A stretch of 43,815 nt of DNA from Deltaproteobacteria bacterium (GCA_020845775.1 JADLFC010000167.1:1-43815), one strand, 5' to 3'; counted from the stretch's first letter, positions 26,485 to 36,592 are shown. A program made the numbers and translations. Notes: generated by a model not told the origin, from the sequence alone.

Positions 26485-27888
26485 TCAATGTCTCCACATG
26501 GCCGAACAGACAAGAGAAGAGGTAACTAAACCCGCCACATCAGCTAGTAGTGCAGCCACTAAGGCGTAGCGAATTTTGGTAATGCCCACCGCACCAAAGT
26601 AAACTGCTAGGACATAAAAAGTCGTCTCGGTACTTCCCTGCATGGTAGAGGCTACATAAGCCGAGTAAGAATTTGGATCCGCCTCTATTAGCGCACTCAT
26701 AATCCCAAAAGCCGCACTCCCCGAAAGGGGTCTAACTAGCGCCATTGGCAATGTGTCTGCTGGCATGCCTATAAGTCCCGTAAGCGGCTCTAGCCTCACT
26801 GCCATAACCTCCATTGCGCCAGATGCGCGAAACATTCCGATTGCTACTAGTATTACGACTAGGAATGGAATAATCCTTACCGCAATATCAAATCCTTGTT
26901 TGGCTCCTTCGGTTATTGCCTCATAAATCCGCACTCCTCTAGCTATTCCAAAGCAAATTATGCCGAGCATTAAAAATGGCATCAGCCAAAACGGCATAAC
27001 CTCATTACTTAGAAAATCAAGTATATTTGGTGCCTTAAATGCGCGAACTACAAGCGCGATACATAACATGAGCAACATCCCACTCGCTATGAGTCGATTA
27101 CTAGCTTTGCTACTGCCAAGCAGGTGTTTAAAATTGCCAAAGTTTTCCGCTTTGGAGGCGTCTATATCGACTTCGTTACTAGAAACTTTTGACCCACCTT
27201 GCGGTGTAGTTATAGCCTGCTGAGTTAACTCCAAATATTTCTTATCCCTGCGCGCCAAAAGAGTAGCCGCGATTACTGCAATCGTCGTCGAAGCAATCGT
27301 CGCGATTAATGTTGGCAAGAATATTTCTGCTGGATATTTGCTTCCAGCCGCAGCTCTTACTCCTATAACTCCCAACGGCAAAATCGTTACACTAGATGTA
27401 TTTATGGCTAGAAACAGACACATTGCGTTAGTTGCCATCCCTGGAAAGGGGTTAAGTTTGTTTAACTCCTCCATAGCCCGTATTCCCATGGGAGTTGCCG
27501 CGTTGCCTAATCCTAGAAGATTGGCCGAAAGGTTTAGGATCATTGCACTCATTGCCGGATGTTCCGCCGGAACTTCTGGAAAAAGCTTGGTCATCAGTGG
27601 CTTAACTTTACGTGCTATCCAAAACATTAAGCCTCCTGCTTCTAAAATGCGAATAAAGCCGAGCCATAACGCCATGACACCTATAAGGTTAATCGCAAGA
27701 GTCACCGCGCTTTTAGCTGCATTAAAACTCTCCTCGGTGATTTGCTGCATTTTCCCCGAAAAAGCGCCAAAAAAAATGCCTCCCACAACGAAAAAAACAA
27801 AGACTATGCTTATCGCGCTCGCCTTATTGTCGGTAGTGGAAGCAATCTCTTCAGCGTTATCTCTGCCAGTGCTTTTATTATTCGCCAT
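26485..27888 (-). CDS. SpmA-SpmB fusion, nucleoside recognition (Gate) domain membrane protein
   Basis: A 467-aa polytopic inner-membrane protein. The N-terminal half is SpmA-like (NLSANLLGLGNAATPMGI, ATNAMCLFLAINTSSVTILP). The C-terminal half is SpmB-like (GFDIAVRIIPFLVVILVAIG and MALVRPLSGSAAFGIM). Bacillus spmA and spmB are separate genes linked to spore-core dehydration; fused copies occur in many non-sporulating Gram-negatives, and their substrate is unknown. Both Gate domains look complete, separated by a charged cytosolic linker at about 215-265. It is the fourth gene of a compact run: 17 bp from uvrB upstream and 1 bp from RNHCP downstream. Confidence 0.92.
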   Translation of the reverse strand: MANNKSTGRDNAEEIASTTDNKASAISIVFVFFVVGGIFFGAFSGKMQQITEESFNAAKSAVTLAINLIGVMALWLGFIRILEAGGLMFWIARKVKPLMTKLFPEVPAEHPAMSAMILNLSANLLGLGNAATPMGIRAMEELNKLNPFPGMATNAMCLFLAINTSSVTILPLGVIGVRAAAGSKYPAEIFLPTLIATIASTTIAVIAATLLARRDKKYLELTQQAITTPQGGSKVSSNEVDIDASKAENFGNFKHLLGSSKASNRLIASGMLLMLCIALVVRAFKAPNILDFLSNEVMPFWLMPFLMLGIICFGIARGVRIYEAITEGAKQGFDIAVRIIPFLVVILVAIGMFRASGAMEVMAVRLEPLTGLIGMPADTLPMALVRPLSGSAAFGIMSALIEADPNSYSAYVASTMQGSTETTFYVLAVYFGAVGITKIRYALVAALLADVAGLVTSSLVCSAMWRH

Positions 27889-27905
27889 ACTCTTACAAGC
27901 CCATA

Positions 27906-29963
27906 TTAATCACAAAAACCCAACATGTATTTTTCCAGCCAAGATATTTTATCGCGCAGCGATGCGGCCTTTTCAAATTCACATTGAGCAGCAAAACCTA
28001 GCATCTCGCCTCTCATGCGCTCGATTAGCGCCTTACATCCAGCAATATCATGTGGGAGCTCCTCGGATGAGAAGCCGGCGATAGTTTCATTTGTGTCAAC
28101 TCCCATCCACAAACGATCTCCCGACTCGCCATATTCCTGAGCCACCAATCCAATGCCGTCTCGTGCGCGCCTTACGGGTGTGGGGATTATGCCGTGAGTC
28201 TCGTTATGTTTTTGCTGTATTTCGCGGCGACGGTTTGTCTCTGCTACTGCTGCCTTAATCGAACGCGTCTCTACGTCCGCGTACAAAATCACCCGCCCAT
28301 GGAGATGCCGCGCCGCCCTGCCAATCGTTTGAATGAGGCTAGTCTGGGACCGCAAAAATCCCTCCTTATCGGCATCCATGATGCCTACCAAGCTAACCTC
28401 TGGCAAATCCAAACCCTCGCGCAAGAGGTTGATTCCTACGAGCACGTCAAATTCGCCCTCTCTTAAACCTCGTATTAGTTCAATGCGATCTAGCGTATGA
28501 ATCTCCGAATGCAAATACCTTACGCGCACCCCAATTTCTCTATAATAGGTGGATAAGTCTTCAGCCATCTTCTTGGTAAGTGTTGTGAGCAGCACCCTTT
28601 CCCCTCGCCCGACGACTTCCTTAATTTCACCTAAAAAATCTTCAACTTGGCTTATCGCAGGCCGCACGACGACTTCAGGGTCTAATAAGCCGGTGGGTCT
28701 AATAATTTGCTCTACTACAAATCCTTCGCTTGCTCCAATCTCAAACTCTGCCGGTGTAGCGGAGACGAAGATGACCTGGCCAACATTTTTCTCAAATTCG
28801 TCAAATCTAAGCGGCCTATTATCCAGAGCCGATGGAAGGCGAAAGCCATAGTCTACTAGAGTTTGCTTGCGCGCGCGGTCTCCCCTATACATTCCAACGA
28901 GTTGTGGAACTGTGACATGACTTTCATCTATAAACACCAACAAATCCTCTGGAAAGTAGCTAAGTAGGGTCGGTGGCGGCTCGCCGGGAGTGCCTCCGGT
29001 AAGGTGTCGCGAATAATTTTCAATCCCTGGGCAAAATCCCATTTCCTCCAAAAGCTCTATGTCGTAGAGGGTGCGCTGCTCCAAACGCCTTGCTTCTAAT
29101 ACCTTTGATTGTCGCTCTAACTCGCTCAGGCGCTCGCGCAATTCTCGTCTAATAGTCTGAACGGCCTGTTTTAGTCGTTCCTTAGTAGTAACGAAATGAC
29201 TTGCCGGATAAATGCAGATTCTTTCTAAGCGGCGCAACACCTTGGCACTAAGGCGATCTACTTCGCTAAGCTCCTCGACCTCATTGCCAAAGAACTCTAT
29301 GCGTATAATGCGGGAATCCTCATAGGCGGGACAAATTTCGACAACATCGCCGCGAACGCGGAATCTGCCTGTGCGAAAATCAACATCATTTCGCAAATAC
29401 TGTAACATCACTAGTTTTTTTACGACTTCTTCACGGGATACGCGGTCTCCTGCTTCGAGATACAGCATCATGTTAAAATAGTTTTCCGGCGCGCCCAATC
29501 CATATATGCAGCTAACACTTGCAACGACAATGCAATCTCGCCTCTCAAGAAGGGCTTTGGTAGTAGCGTGGCGGAGTTTGTCGATCTCCTCATTGATGGC
29601 AGCGTCTTTCTCGATATATGTATCCGTAGCCGGAAGATAGGCTTCTGGGCGATAGTAGTCGTAATAGCTTACAAAATACCTCACTGCGTTTTCGGGAAAC
29701 AGCTCTTGAAACTCTGAATAGAGTTGAGCGGCCAATGTCTTGTTGTGCGCTATGACTAATGCCGGGCGATTAACCTTTTCAATAACTTTGGCAACTGTAA
29801 AAGTTTTTCCACTCCCAGTAACGCCCAATAAAACCTGTCGCTTTTTGCCAGCGCACAGGTTGCGAGAAAGTTCCTCAATGGCATTGTTCTGATCCCCGCT
29901 AGGGCCATAGGCGCTATTAATTAAAAATGCGTTGGTGGAATAGAGCGGGCCATCGCCACACAT
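27906..29963 (-). CDS. uvrB: Excinuclease ABC subunit B
   Basis: Damage-loading helicase of nucleotide excision repair, partner of UvrA and UvrC. It is 685 aa, normal length. Walker A is GVTGSGKT. The beta-hairpin region is [23 protein letters not shown]-like, split by the usual YLPATD. DEAD-like motif II is FIDESHVT, motif V/VI region QTIGRAAR, and the C-terminal UVR motif is [13 protein letters not shown]. The N-terminus begins [13 protein letters not shown] and reaches the conserved PSGDQ about 10 residues later than usual. ATG 29963 lies 2 bp after the gltX stop, so the two are probably translationally coupled. Confidence 0.98.
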   Translation of the reverse strand: MCGDGPLYSTNAFLINSAYGPSGDQNNAIEELSRNLCAGKKRQVLLGVTGSGKTFTVAKVIEKVNRPALVIAHNKTLAAQLYSEFQELFPENAVRYFVSYYDYYRPEAYLPATDTYIEKDAAINEEIDKLRHATTKALLERRDCIVVASVSCIYGLGAPENYFNMMLYLEAGDRVSREEVVKKLVMLQYLRNDVDFRTGRFRVRGDVVEICPAYEDSRIIRIEFFGNEVEELSEVDRLSAKVLRRLERICIYPASHFVTTKERLKQAVQTIRRELRERLSELERQSKVLEARRLEQRTLYDIELLEEMGFCPGIENYSRHLTGGTPGEPPPTLLSYFPEDLLVFIDESHVTVPQLVGMYRGDRARKQTLVDYGFRLPSALDNRPLRFDEFEKNVGQVIFVSATPAEFEIGASEGFVVEQIIRPTGLLDPEVVVRPAISQVEDFLGEIKEVVGRGERVLLTTLTKKMAEDLSTYYREIGVRVRYLHSEIHTLDRIELIRGLREGEFDVLVGINLLREGLDLPEVSLVGIMDADKEGFLRSQTSLIQTIGRAARHLHGRVILYADVETRSIKAAVAETNRRREIQQKHNETHGIIPTPVRRARDGIGLVAQEYGESGDRLWMGVDTNETIAGFSSEELPHDIAGCKALIERMRGEMLGFAAQCEFEKAASLRDKISWLEKYMLGFCD

Positions 29964-29965
29964 GG

Positions 29966-31321
29966 CTAAAAATTCTCAAGTATTTGACTTGCTCGTTCGA
30001 TCAACAACTCTCGTCTTATAAACGGAATTATTGCCTTGAGTTCGGGACCAGAAAGTTGTCCGGTTATCGCAATTCGCAGAACTTGAAAAAGCTTTTTCCC
30101 GCCAAATCCCAATTGCTTCTTAAGCATAGAGTTTAGTTGCTGAAACTGCGCTGCATCGTAGCAATCCGAATCGCCCTCAGTCGCGGTTTCCTTTATTAAT
30201 TCGAGCCATGCCTTTGCAATCTGGCTACAAACTGCTTGCTCATCGCAATCGGTTAAAAGTGCGCGCGAATCAGCAGAAACTTCAAATTCCTCAGCGACTA
30301 ATATCTTTGCCAACACTTTTGCGTCTCGCAGCGACCTAAGCTCATCTCGCAAAGTGCTTATGACATCTCGCCAATACTTGTCTCCGCGTTGAAGGATTAT
30401 GTCTCTATATTCAGCCGTAAACTGCAATGCTTCACGGCTAATTTCTTCTACGGGCAAATGTTTTATCCACCAAGCGTTAAGCCAATCTAGCTTAGGCACA
30501 TCAAATATAGAGGCCGTCTTTCCGACTCGATCTAAAGAAAAAGCCTCAACTGCGTCCTCTATAGAGATTTGTTCTTTGCCTTGAGGGTGTGACCAACCTA
30601 GAAGCATTAGGAAGTTCACAAGCGCCTGTGGCAAATATCCACTTGTCCTAAACTGAGAAACGGCGGCTAAACCTTCTGAGTTTCTCTTAGAAAGTTTCTG
30701 GCCATCCGTACCCAAAATAAGCGGCAGGTGCGCAAATACTGGAAGTCTAGCTTCGAGCGCATGAAAAATTAGAACCTGCTTTGCCGTATTAGTGAGGTGA
30801 TCCTGACCTCTTATTACATGCGTAATCCCCATGTCAGCATCATCGACTACGGAGGCTAGGTGATATGTCGGCGTGCCATCTTGGCGGAGGATGACCGGTT
30901 CCGGTCCCAGGGCTTTGGGCGAAAATACACATTCTCCGCAGATGACATCATTTATTACAATATCACTTGTTGGATATTTTAGGCGCAGTGCTCCACCTTC
31001 ATCGCAATAGGCCTTGTTATTAGCCAACATCTCGCGAGCCGCTTGGCAATGCCTATTAAGCCTTTCAGACTGCCTTAAACTACCATAACTTCCCGGATTA
31101 TCGGGCCCGGCGTCCCATTCGATGCCTAGCCAACGCAGGTTTTCGCAGATATCCCGCTCTAATTCGGGTCTCGAGCGCTCTCGATCGGTGTCGTCGATGC
31201 GGAGGATAAATGTGCCCTTATTTTTTTTTGCCACAAAGTAGTTAAACAGTGCCGTTCGCGCTCCGCCGACGTGAAGTTCGCCGGTGGGGCTAGGTGCAAA
31301 TCTAACGCGCGTTGTTTCCAC
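29966..31321 (-). CDS. gltX: Glutamyl-tRNA synthetase
   Basis: Charges tRNA-Glu (and tRNA-Gln in organisms using the transamidation route). It is 451 aa, slightly short for the family. The class-I HIGH motif appears as [22 protein letters not shown] and the KMSKS motif as KLSKR at [12 protein letters not shown]. The C-terminal anticodon-binding helical domain is present. The start is GTG 31321 with AGG 7 nt upstream. It sits 30 bp downstream of a cytochrome c gene and 2 bp upstream of uvrB, part of a five-gene minus-strand run. Confidence 0.97.
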   Translation of the reverse strand: METTRVRFAPSPTGELHVGGARTALFNYFVAKKNKGTFILRIDDTDRERSRPELERDICENLRWLGIEWDAGPDNPGSYGSLRQSERLNRHCQAAREMLANNKAYCDEGGALRLKYPTSDIVINDVICGECVFSPKALGPEPVILRQDGTPTYHLASVVDDADMGITHVIRGQDHLTNTAKQVLIFHALEARLPVFAHLPLILGTDGQKLSKRNSEGLAAVSQFRTSGYLPQALVNFLMLLGWSHPQGKEQISIEDAVEAFSLDRVGKTASIFDVPKLDWLNAWWIKHLPVEEISREALQFTAEYRDIILQRGDKYWRDVISTLRDELRSLRDAKVLAKILVAEEFEVSADSRALLTDCDEQAVCSQIAKAWLELIKETATEGDSDCYDAAQFQQLNSMLKKQLGFGGKKLFQVLRIAITGQLSGPELKAIIPFIRRELLIERASQILENF

Positions 31322-31351
31322 TGTTTAACCTAGGAATGCAGATTTAAGCGC

Positions 31352-31903
31352 CTACTTGCCGCTGAGCTCAGCAACCGTAAGCGGCCCACGCTGCCCCCAC
31401 TTTGCTCGCACTTCGGCAATGACAGACTTATCAATCGCCGAAGCCTTGTTGGTCCAAGCACCCCTAACGTACGAAGCTACTGCTGCAAGCTCCTCATCGT
31501 TCATCTGTGTGCCAAGAGCCGCCATGGCGCTATTGTAAGCCGCACCGTTTACGGTTATTGGCCCAAGCAGCCCATAATTTACAATGGCGACTAAGTGATT
31601 CGGGTCACCTACCACATATTCGCTTTGGTCGAGTGGCGGGAAAACTCCGGGGATTCCTTGGCCGGTAGCTTGATGACAAGCAGCGCAGTGCCTAGCGTAT
31701 AACGCAGCTCCATCTGGCCCAGCGCCTTTGGGAGCTACTTCGGCAATTTGCGAGTTTCCCGGCACTGCTGAGACGCTAGCAGAGGTCTCGTATTTCGGCG
31801 CAGTTATCACATCGCCTTTTCCGCCCACATCGCGCCAATTGCGCTCACAACCTGCAACCGCTAACAAGGAAAAAACAATAAAAGTTTTTTTAATTAATTT
31901 CAT
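31352..31903 (-). CDS. Cytochrome c lipoprotein, single haem
   Basis: A 183-aa periplasmic electron carrier. The signal peptide has the lipobox VAGC (lipid-anchored Cys19). After a flexible linker, YARHCAACHQATGQGIPGVFPPL holds the CxxCH haem site, with the typical GIPGVFPPL that follows in this cytochrome c group. The distal Met ligand is probably in NSAMAALGTQMNDEEL, followed by the C-terminal helix AAVASYVRGAWTN. The type is seen near terminal oxidases and nitrite reductases, but no such genes are in the window, so the partner is unknown. It is the first gene of the run ending at RNHCP. Confidence 0.93.
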   Translation of the reverse strand: MKLIKKTFIVFSLLAVAGCERNWRDVGGKGDVITAPKYETSASVSAVPGNSQIAEVAPKGAGPDGAALYARHCAACHQATGQGIPGVFPPLDQSEYVVGDPNHLVAIVNYGLLGPITVNGAAYNSAMAALGTQMNDEELAAVASYVRGAWTNKASAIDKSVIAEVRAKWGQRGPLTVAELSGK

Positions 31904-32041
31904 AACTTTTCACTAAAACACCTATTGATACAATAAATCCGGCACCAAATCTCCCCCCATGCCTTAGCTTTGTCAATACCCTACCTCACTCAATAGTTCA
32001 TAGCCACGAGGCACTTAATAATATTAATTGGGGATTGTCTT

Positions 32042-32404
32042 TTGCTTAGAAATCGGTCAAAAAGAATGGCTCGGGAGACACTTCCTTTGCGTTCGACACA
32101 TCCTGCAAATAATATGAAAAGCAACATGCCTATAACGGAACTAAATCGTTTTCTTCCTCGTGCCTATAAACGCCATGTGTCGTTTAGGCAAATTTTTGAG
32201 GCGAATTTACAGGACGAAGAGAAAAAAAACGAAATGCATGAACTATTGGAAACCTATGAACGCTTGTTAATTAAACTAGACCGCGAAACTTCCGCCAGCG
32301 ACCTCGATGCAACCTTTCAAAGAGTTCTCGACGTGCAGAGACAAATTAATAACCTACTTGAATCCTCAAGATTACTGACTGCTCTCAATAATCTTAGACT
32401 TTAA
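32042..32404 (+). CDS. Hypothetical helical protein, 120 aa
   Basis: Not recognised. It is hydrophilic, and from about residue 45 it is strongly helical with heptad-like spacing (FEANLQDEEKKNEMHELLETYERLLIKL; FQRVLDVQRQINNLLES), so probably a coiled coil or helical hairpin. GGGGA 7 nt before TTG 32042 supports that start; ATG 32066 and ATG 32114 are alternatives. It precedes tRNA-Lys by 53 bp on the same strand. In style (YERLL...QRQINNLLES) it recalls the 109-aa protein at 39674, but I cannot show homology. Confidence 0.5.
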   Translation: MLRNRSKRMARETLPLRSTHPANNMKSNMPITELNRFLPRAYKRHVSFRQIFEANLQDEEKKNEMHELLETYERLLIKLDRETSASDLDATFQRVLDVQRQINNLLESSRLLTALNNLRL

Positions 32405-32457
32405 TCAGTCTTGACAACGCATGCAAAAATACGAGAGTCTCACGCTCCTGCAAATGA

Positions 32458-32530
32458 GGGGCGTTAGCTCAGGCGGTAGAGCAGTTGCCTTTTAAGCAAC
32501 GGGTCACTGGTTCGAGTCCAGTACGCCTCA
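32458..32530 (+). tRNA. tRNA-Lys (anticodon UUU)
   Basis: 73 nt folding into a full cloverleaf. The acceptor stem GGGGCGT pairs with ACGCCTC (one G-T), with discriminator A at 32530. The D arm is GCTC...GAGC, the anticodon arm GTTGC-CTTTTAA-GCAAC with anticodon TTT at 32491-32493, and the T loop TTCGAGT. CCA is not encoded. Only one tRNA is present here. Confidence 0.97.
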
Positions 32531-32563
32531 TATTCAACCTATTGAAATAACGCGCAGATACGA

Positions 32564-33226
32564 TTAGTTTTCCACCAAACAACTAGCCTTACTCACACGT
32601 CTAGCACGACATGCCTCTACTGCCGCAGGGAGTATAGAAAGAAGGATAATCGCAAAGATAACCACAGTGAAATTCTTTTTTACAAATTCAAGCTCTCCGA
32701 ATAAGAAACCAGCGCCGACAAACAAGACTACCCAAAGCACGGCACCAGAAACATTGAACATGGCAAAGTGCCGATAGCGCATGGAACCGACCCCAGCTAA
32801 AAAAGGGGCAAATGTACGGACAATGGGAACGAAACGAGCAATCACTATGGTTTTCGAGCCGTACTTATTATAAAAACTCCTAGTTTTTTCGAGGTATTCC
32901 GGGCGAAAAATTCTAGAACCTTTCCTCTCAAAGACCTTGGGTCCTATATAAGCCCCTACCGCATAATTGACTGCATCTCCGATAACAGCTGCTACAAAAA
33001 GCAAAAGCCCAAGAAGCCAAACATCTAGCGATCCGCGTGCCGCGAACACGCCTGCAGCAAAGAGCAACGAGTCGCCGGGCAAAAAAGGAGTCACGACCAA
33101 GCCGGTTTCGCAAAATACCACCACAAACAGCAACCCATACGTCCACGCACCATAGTCCCGAATGATAATATCCAGGTACTTATCGATATGAAGAAATAGG
33201 TCAAATAATTGAATCAAAGCTTCCAC
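32564..33226 (-). CDS. DedA-family inner-membrane protein
   Basis: A 220-aa protein of the DedA / SNARE-associated (VTT) family, involved in undecaprenyl-phosphate or phospholipid recycling across the inner membrane. Hallmarks are the ETGLVVTPFLPGDSLLFAAG segment (about 42-61, with the acidic E and the FLPGD loop) and the later VARFVPIVRTFAPFLAGVGSM-like region, here IARFVPIVRTFAPF, with the conserved arginines. About five hydrophobic segments are visible. The start is GTG 33226 with GAGGG 7 nt upstream. Confidence 0.95.
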   Translation of the reverse strand: MEALIQLFDLFLHIDKYLDIIIRDYGAWTYGLLFVVVFCETGLVVTPFLPGDSLLFAAGVFAARGSLDVWLLGLLLFVAAVIGDAVNYAVGAYIGPKVFERKGSRIFRPEYLEKTRSFYNKYGSKTIVIARFVPIVRTFAPFLAGVGSMRYRHFAMFNVSGAVLWVVLFVGAGFLFGELEFVKKNFTVVIFAIILLSILPAAVEACRARRVSKASCLVEN

Positions 33227-33269
33227 AAATAAACCCTCAATGCGTCACTTTACCTCGGCCTCGCTACTA

Positions 33270-34661
33270 TTACCAGTTCTTATTCAACGAGCCCTGATAT
33301 AGCTTACTCCCATCTCCTAAAATCGTTTTATAGTATAGAGAAAAATTACTATCTTCCTCAATCGGTAGTTTCGATCGTTCAAAATGCAGAACGAGCTGGA
33401 GTTCCCCCATGCGGTGGGCAGGATGTACATAAGGTAGAATTGCCCCATCTTGTCCAAATAAAACAGCTTGGTGCGGGGCAATGCGCGCACCCTCAGAAAC
33501 AGTTTCGTCAGTTGGAAACACGCTAGTGCTCTCCGCACTTAACGGCTGCGCCGAATTAACCGCTACCATAAATCTTTCTGGAGCAAGCCAACGAAAGTTT
33601 TGTTCTTCGTCTCGTAGGTGTAATGTTAGCACAAATTCACTCTCTTTAATCTCGGCCGACGCGACATCAACTTTTGCCGATGCCGGAACCTGACTCAACT
33701 TAACTGACTGTTGCACCATGCTCCAAGCAGAAATGACCGTCAACAAAAGCAAAATAACGCTTGGAATCCATCTACCCTGCACGCGACAAAACCTGCTCGC
33801 CAGTCCATTCTTTAACAAGATCTCCCGACCCCTAGGTTCAACAATACCTATTTCTCTCAGCGCCTCAGTTGGCAATATGTTTAAAAATGTGCCCGCCCAA
33901 ATGGCCGTGATAAAAACGCCTACTAGGGAAAGAAGACCCTCTCGAATCACAACGGCAAACATTTGACCGCTAGATGCAGTAGCTACGCCAATTAACGCGA
34001 TGGGCACAACTAGACCCGCAAGTAAAATTAAGGAAAGCTGAACTGTCGTAGATAAATGCTTAGTAACAAGGCGAGACGAGCGAACTAAGCCGAGATCCCA
34101 GGGAAACAAGTTACAAAAATACTTCTTAGCCTTATTCCTCGAAAGCAGGACTTGTCCCTCTTCCTCAAGTTCCTCTGTTTCGCTCTCTTTTCCTTTATGA
34201 CAGTACGCCTCTCCAACGCAAAATGCTGGCGCCCACATAAAGAAACAGAAAAACAAAAAGCCAGGCACTACCAATGGATAAAGACCAACTACTACGATAG
34301 AAACGACTACGCTATAGCTTATAAAGGCCTTAGGCATGTAAAAAAAAGACCTCTTTATAACTTCCCATAGAGGCTTGGTTTCATTCCTTAATTCGTCTAC
34401 AGCCAGCATTAAAACGGCAGAAAAAACCCACACAGAGGAAATAGCCGGAATAACAACCCCAAGAAGCCAGGCAGGTCGAGCCAAATTACTAGAATTGGCG
34501 ACATAACTTGCTAAAATTTCTAACAACAGTGGAACAATTGCCAACCTAATAAGCGACCACTTGTGGCTAAACGCAAAAGCCAGTCCGCAATCAATCGGCA
34601 AAGCCCCTACCATCGGTCGAAACCCGCTCCGTTCAACCGCATGCGATATTACATTATCCAA
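33270..34661 (-). CDS. Hypothetical polytopic membrane protein with C-terminal soluble domain
   Basis: Not confidently recognised. It is 463 aa with about six to eight hydrophobic segments between 35 and 320 and a Glu-rich cytosolic loop (about 155-170, ESETEELEEEGQ). A hydrophilic, beta-rich C-terminal region of about 150 residues (from about 315) probably faces the periplasm. The general plan somewhat resembles EI24/DUF4013-type membrane proteins. Start: TTG 34661 with GGGAGG 8 nt upstream, a strong site that supports this unusual codon. It is 43 bp upstream of dedA on the same strand, so probably an operon with it. Confidence 0.6.
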   Translation of the reverse strand: MDNVISHAVERSGFRPMVGALPIDCGLAFAFSHKWSLIRLAIVPLLLEILASYVANSSNLARPAWLLGVVIPAISSVWVFSAVLMLAVDELRNETKPLWEVIKRSFFYMPKAFISYSVVVSIVVVGLYPLVVPGFLFFCFFMWAPAFCVGEAYCHKGKESETEELEEEGQVLLSRNKAKKYFCNLFPWDLGLVRSSRLVTKHLSTTVQLSLILLAGLVVPIALIGVATASSGQMFAVVIREGLLSLVGVFITAIWAGTFLNILPTEALREIGIVEPRGREILLKNGLASRFCRVQGRWIPSVILLLLTVISAWSMVQQSVKLSQVPASAKVDVASAEIKESEFVLTLHLRDEEQNFRWLAPERFMVAVNSAQPLSAESTSVFPTDETVSEGARIAPHQAVLFGQDGAILPYVHPAHRMGELQLVLHFERSKLPIEEDSNFSLYYKTILGDGSKLYQGSLNKNW

Positions 34662-34918
34662 TACCCGTACCTCCCTTTAAATTACTGCGAGTCGCTATAA
34701 CCCCTAAATATCACGAATAAATCCCAGCGCAAAAGATACACAACCCGGCACCGCGCTCCGCACACAAACGTCTAGAGTTCACAAAAAACTCGCGAGCATT
34801 TAAGGCAACTGTCTTCCTAACTTTTACTAAGCATATCCGTAAAGAAGTTCACAACTTATGACGATACCAAATAAAGCACCGAACGACTTAATCCAAACTG
34901 CAAGAACCACCGGTTTTT

Positions 34919-35419
34919 ATGGCCATGGAAATAGAAAGAGCTACCTTAAGCGAGGCCAGAAATGGCTCTGGACTACTTTTTAACGCCGAAGCAGCAGCCC
35001 TCATTGGCCAATACGAGGACGAGCTATCTGCATATCGCGCACGAAAAAATTGGGTAGAAATACTTCACAGTTACTTTTTATTAGAAACTGGCCGCGATTA
35101 CAAAATGTCAATAGACTCGGCTGCATTAGAAACTCACCATCTGCTGATCTGCAACTTCTCTTCCGCCTGCGGTAGATACGCCCTTTGGCGACTCATGCAC
35201 GACCAAGCTCCGGAAGCAGAACAGCAACTAGTAAACGCTAGCGCAAGGCGAAAAAAAACGCAGCCTAGCACCAACTCAAAGCTACACAGCGTAACGAAAA
35301 AAGCAGCTCCAACTCCAGTTGTTATAAGCGGCACTCAGCTAAACTCGCTTTCTAACGCAAAACTAAAGAACAAAAACTCGTCCATACTCCTAAAATTTTT
35401 TAGGAAATTGACCACTTAA
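34919..35419 (+). CDS. Hypothetical protein, 166 aa
   Basis: Not recognised. An N-terminal helical domain of about 100 residues (EAAALIGQYEDELSAYRARKNW, SFFLLETGRDYK-like, SSACGRYALWRLM) is followed by a basic, Ser/Asn-rich low-complexity tail (about 105-160) and a short basic-hydrophobic end (SILLKFFRKL). There is no signal peptide. The start is ATG 34919 or ATG 34925; no clear ribosome site. It is convergent with the TlpA-like gene, 23 bp apart. Confidence 0.5.
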   Translation: MAMEIERATLSEARNGSGLLFNAEAAALIGQYEDELSAYRARKNWVEILHSYFLLETGRDYKMSIDSAALETHHLLICNFSSACGRYALWRLMHDQAPEAEQQLVNASARRKKTQPSTNSKLHSVTKKAAPTPVVISGTQLNSLSNAKLKNKNSSILLKFFRKLTT

Positions 35420-35442
35420 CTCCAGAAAAGTCTACGCCCCAC

Positions 35443-36039
35443 CTAAGGAGAGTCATCCTCAACCTGCCCTTTAAATAGCTCTGCGCCCAATTGTTCGCTA
35501 CTAGAAATGCCATCTAGCCGCCCAACAAATATCCCGGAACTGTCAAATAATAAAGCCGTTGGCAACTCGCGAATTCCAAGCAAATCGCGCACCCAAGTAG
35601 GACATAACAAGACTGTTAAATTAACTCCCAAACTAGCTACTTTCGCCGCCACCTTCTTGCCGTCACTTTCAAATAGATGAACACTAACAAAAGCTACGTC
35701 ATGACTGATAAACTTATCCCGCCAGGCATCAAACTCTCGAAGATGCTCCATGCAACTGCTGCAATATATTGACCAAAAATACAAGACTACCTTCTTATTC
35801 CTTATCTCAGTCGCGTTAAAAGCTTTATTGTCGAGGTAAGTAAATTGAAGCGCCGAAATATCATAAGCCTCCCCCATCCGCGGAGGCGATACTTTATACT
35901 CAACAATCAAATCATCGGCAAACGCTGACAGAGGCAAAAAAAAGCTGGCTAAAATAAAAATAAAAACATTCCTACATGCCAGAACGACGCATAGCATCAA
36001 CATTTTTGGGGAATGACTGACTCTATCCACCAACCTCAA
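35443..36039 (-). CDS. TlpA/ResA-like thioredoxin-fold protein, exported
   Basis: A periplasmic thiol protein, about 186-198 aa. A signal or anchor segment (about 19-41, ending LSAFADD) is followed by a thioredoxin-like domain with VVLYFWSIYCSSCMEHLREF (Cys93/Cys96), the CxxC redox motif, then FVSVHLFESDGKKVA and the cis-Pro loop ELPTALLFDSSGIFVG. It could reduce apocytochromes or other periplasmic disulfides. The start is uncertain: TTG 36039 or GTG 36030 (overlapping the cupredoxin-like gene, with GAGG just upstream) or ATG 36003 (no Shine-Dalgarno site). The overlap suggests coupled translation with the upstream gene. Confidence 0.82.
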   Translation of the reverse strand: MRLVDRVSHSPKMLMLCVVLACRNVFIFILASFFLPLSAFADDLIVEYKVSPPRMGEAYDISALQFTYLDNKAFNATEIRNKKVVLYFWSIYCSSCMEHLREFDAWRDKFISHDVAFVSVHLFESDGKKVAAKVASLGVNLTVLLCPTWVRDLLGIRELPTALLFDSSGIFVGRLDGISSSEQLGAELFKGQVEDDSP

Positions 36040-36592
36040 CCAAGCCCTTCATCGGGCTTAGAAGCGTTTTCCCATCCGCACTTTCCCCACTCTTCTCCAC
36101 TACGGCATCGCGCGGAAATATCACCACGTACTCGTATTTTCCCTTTTCGAGAAAACACAAGCTAGCAGCACTGCCGCTATTAAGCTCCTTAGACTCGTAA
36201 ATGCCCTTTCGCCCAATAATAAAGCCTAGAGGGGCCTTGCACGTAGTAGAAACTGCCCGCGATACAAACTTCACCTTTAAAGGGCTCGACGTGTCGTTTA
36301 CCCATATTACCGTAGTTCCAGGATTCACCAGAACTGCGGTCGGCGCAATTTCTATAGATCGTATTCTTACGTTGACATTTTGGCCAATTTCACCTCCATC
36401 GCCTTCTATGCTCGCAACCTCTCCCTCAGCAACCTTTGCTCCTTGAGACAAGCCAATATCCACCTTTTGCGCGGCTGGCTCTATCGCCTCAGCCAAGGGG
36501 ATAGCTATAAAACCAAGGCCTACTAAGACGAGTAAAAAGCCACAATTCATAAAATACTCATGTAAATAACTAACTCTCATAATATCCACCAT
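36023..36592 (-). CDS. Exported cupredoxin-like protein lacking the copper ligands
   Basis: 189 aa with an N-terminal signal segment (GFLLVLVGLGFIAIPLAEA). The domain VRIRSIEIAPTAVLVNPGTTVIWVNDTSSPLKVKF follows the start of plastocyanin/azurin-like folds (xPxxxxVxxGxxVxWxNxD), and GSAASLCFLEKGKYEYVV takes the place of the late copper-binding strand. However, the domain contains no histidine, so a normal type-1 copper site cannot form; only two Cys remain, which might form a disulfide. ATG 36592 is set by GGGGG 7 nt upstream; GTG 36625 is an upstream alternative. Its 3' end overlaps the TlpA-like gene, whose product could act on the Cys pair. Confidence 0.65.
   Translation of the reverse strand: MVDIMRVSYLHEYFMNCGFLLVLVGLGFIAIPLAEAIEPAAQKVDIGLSQGAKVAEGEVASIEGDGGEIGQNVNVRIRSIEIAPTAVLVNPGTTVIWVNDTSSPLKVKFVSRAVSTTCKAPLGFIIGRKGIYESKELNSGSAASLCFLEKGKYEYVVIFPRDAVVEKSGESADGKTLLSPMKGLVEVGG

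Noticed and set aside
27338-28084. 248-aa plus-strand ORF
   Set aside because: It is opposite the SpmA-SpmB fusion and uvrB 3' end, whose family motifs are clear; the translation has no recognisable features.
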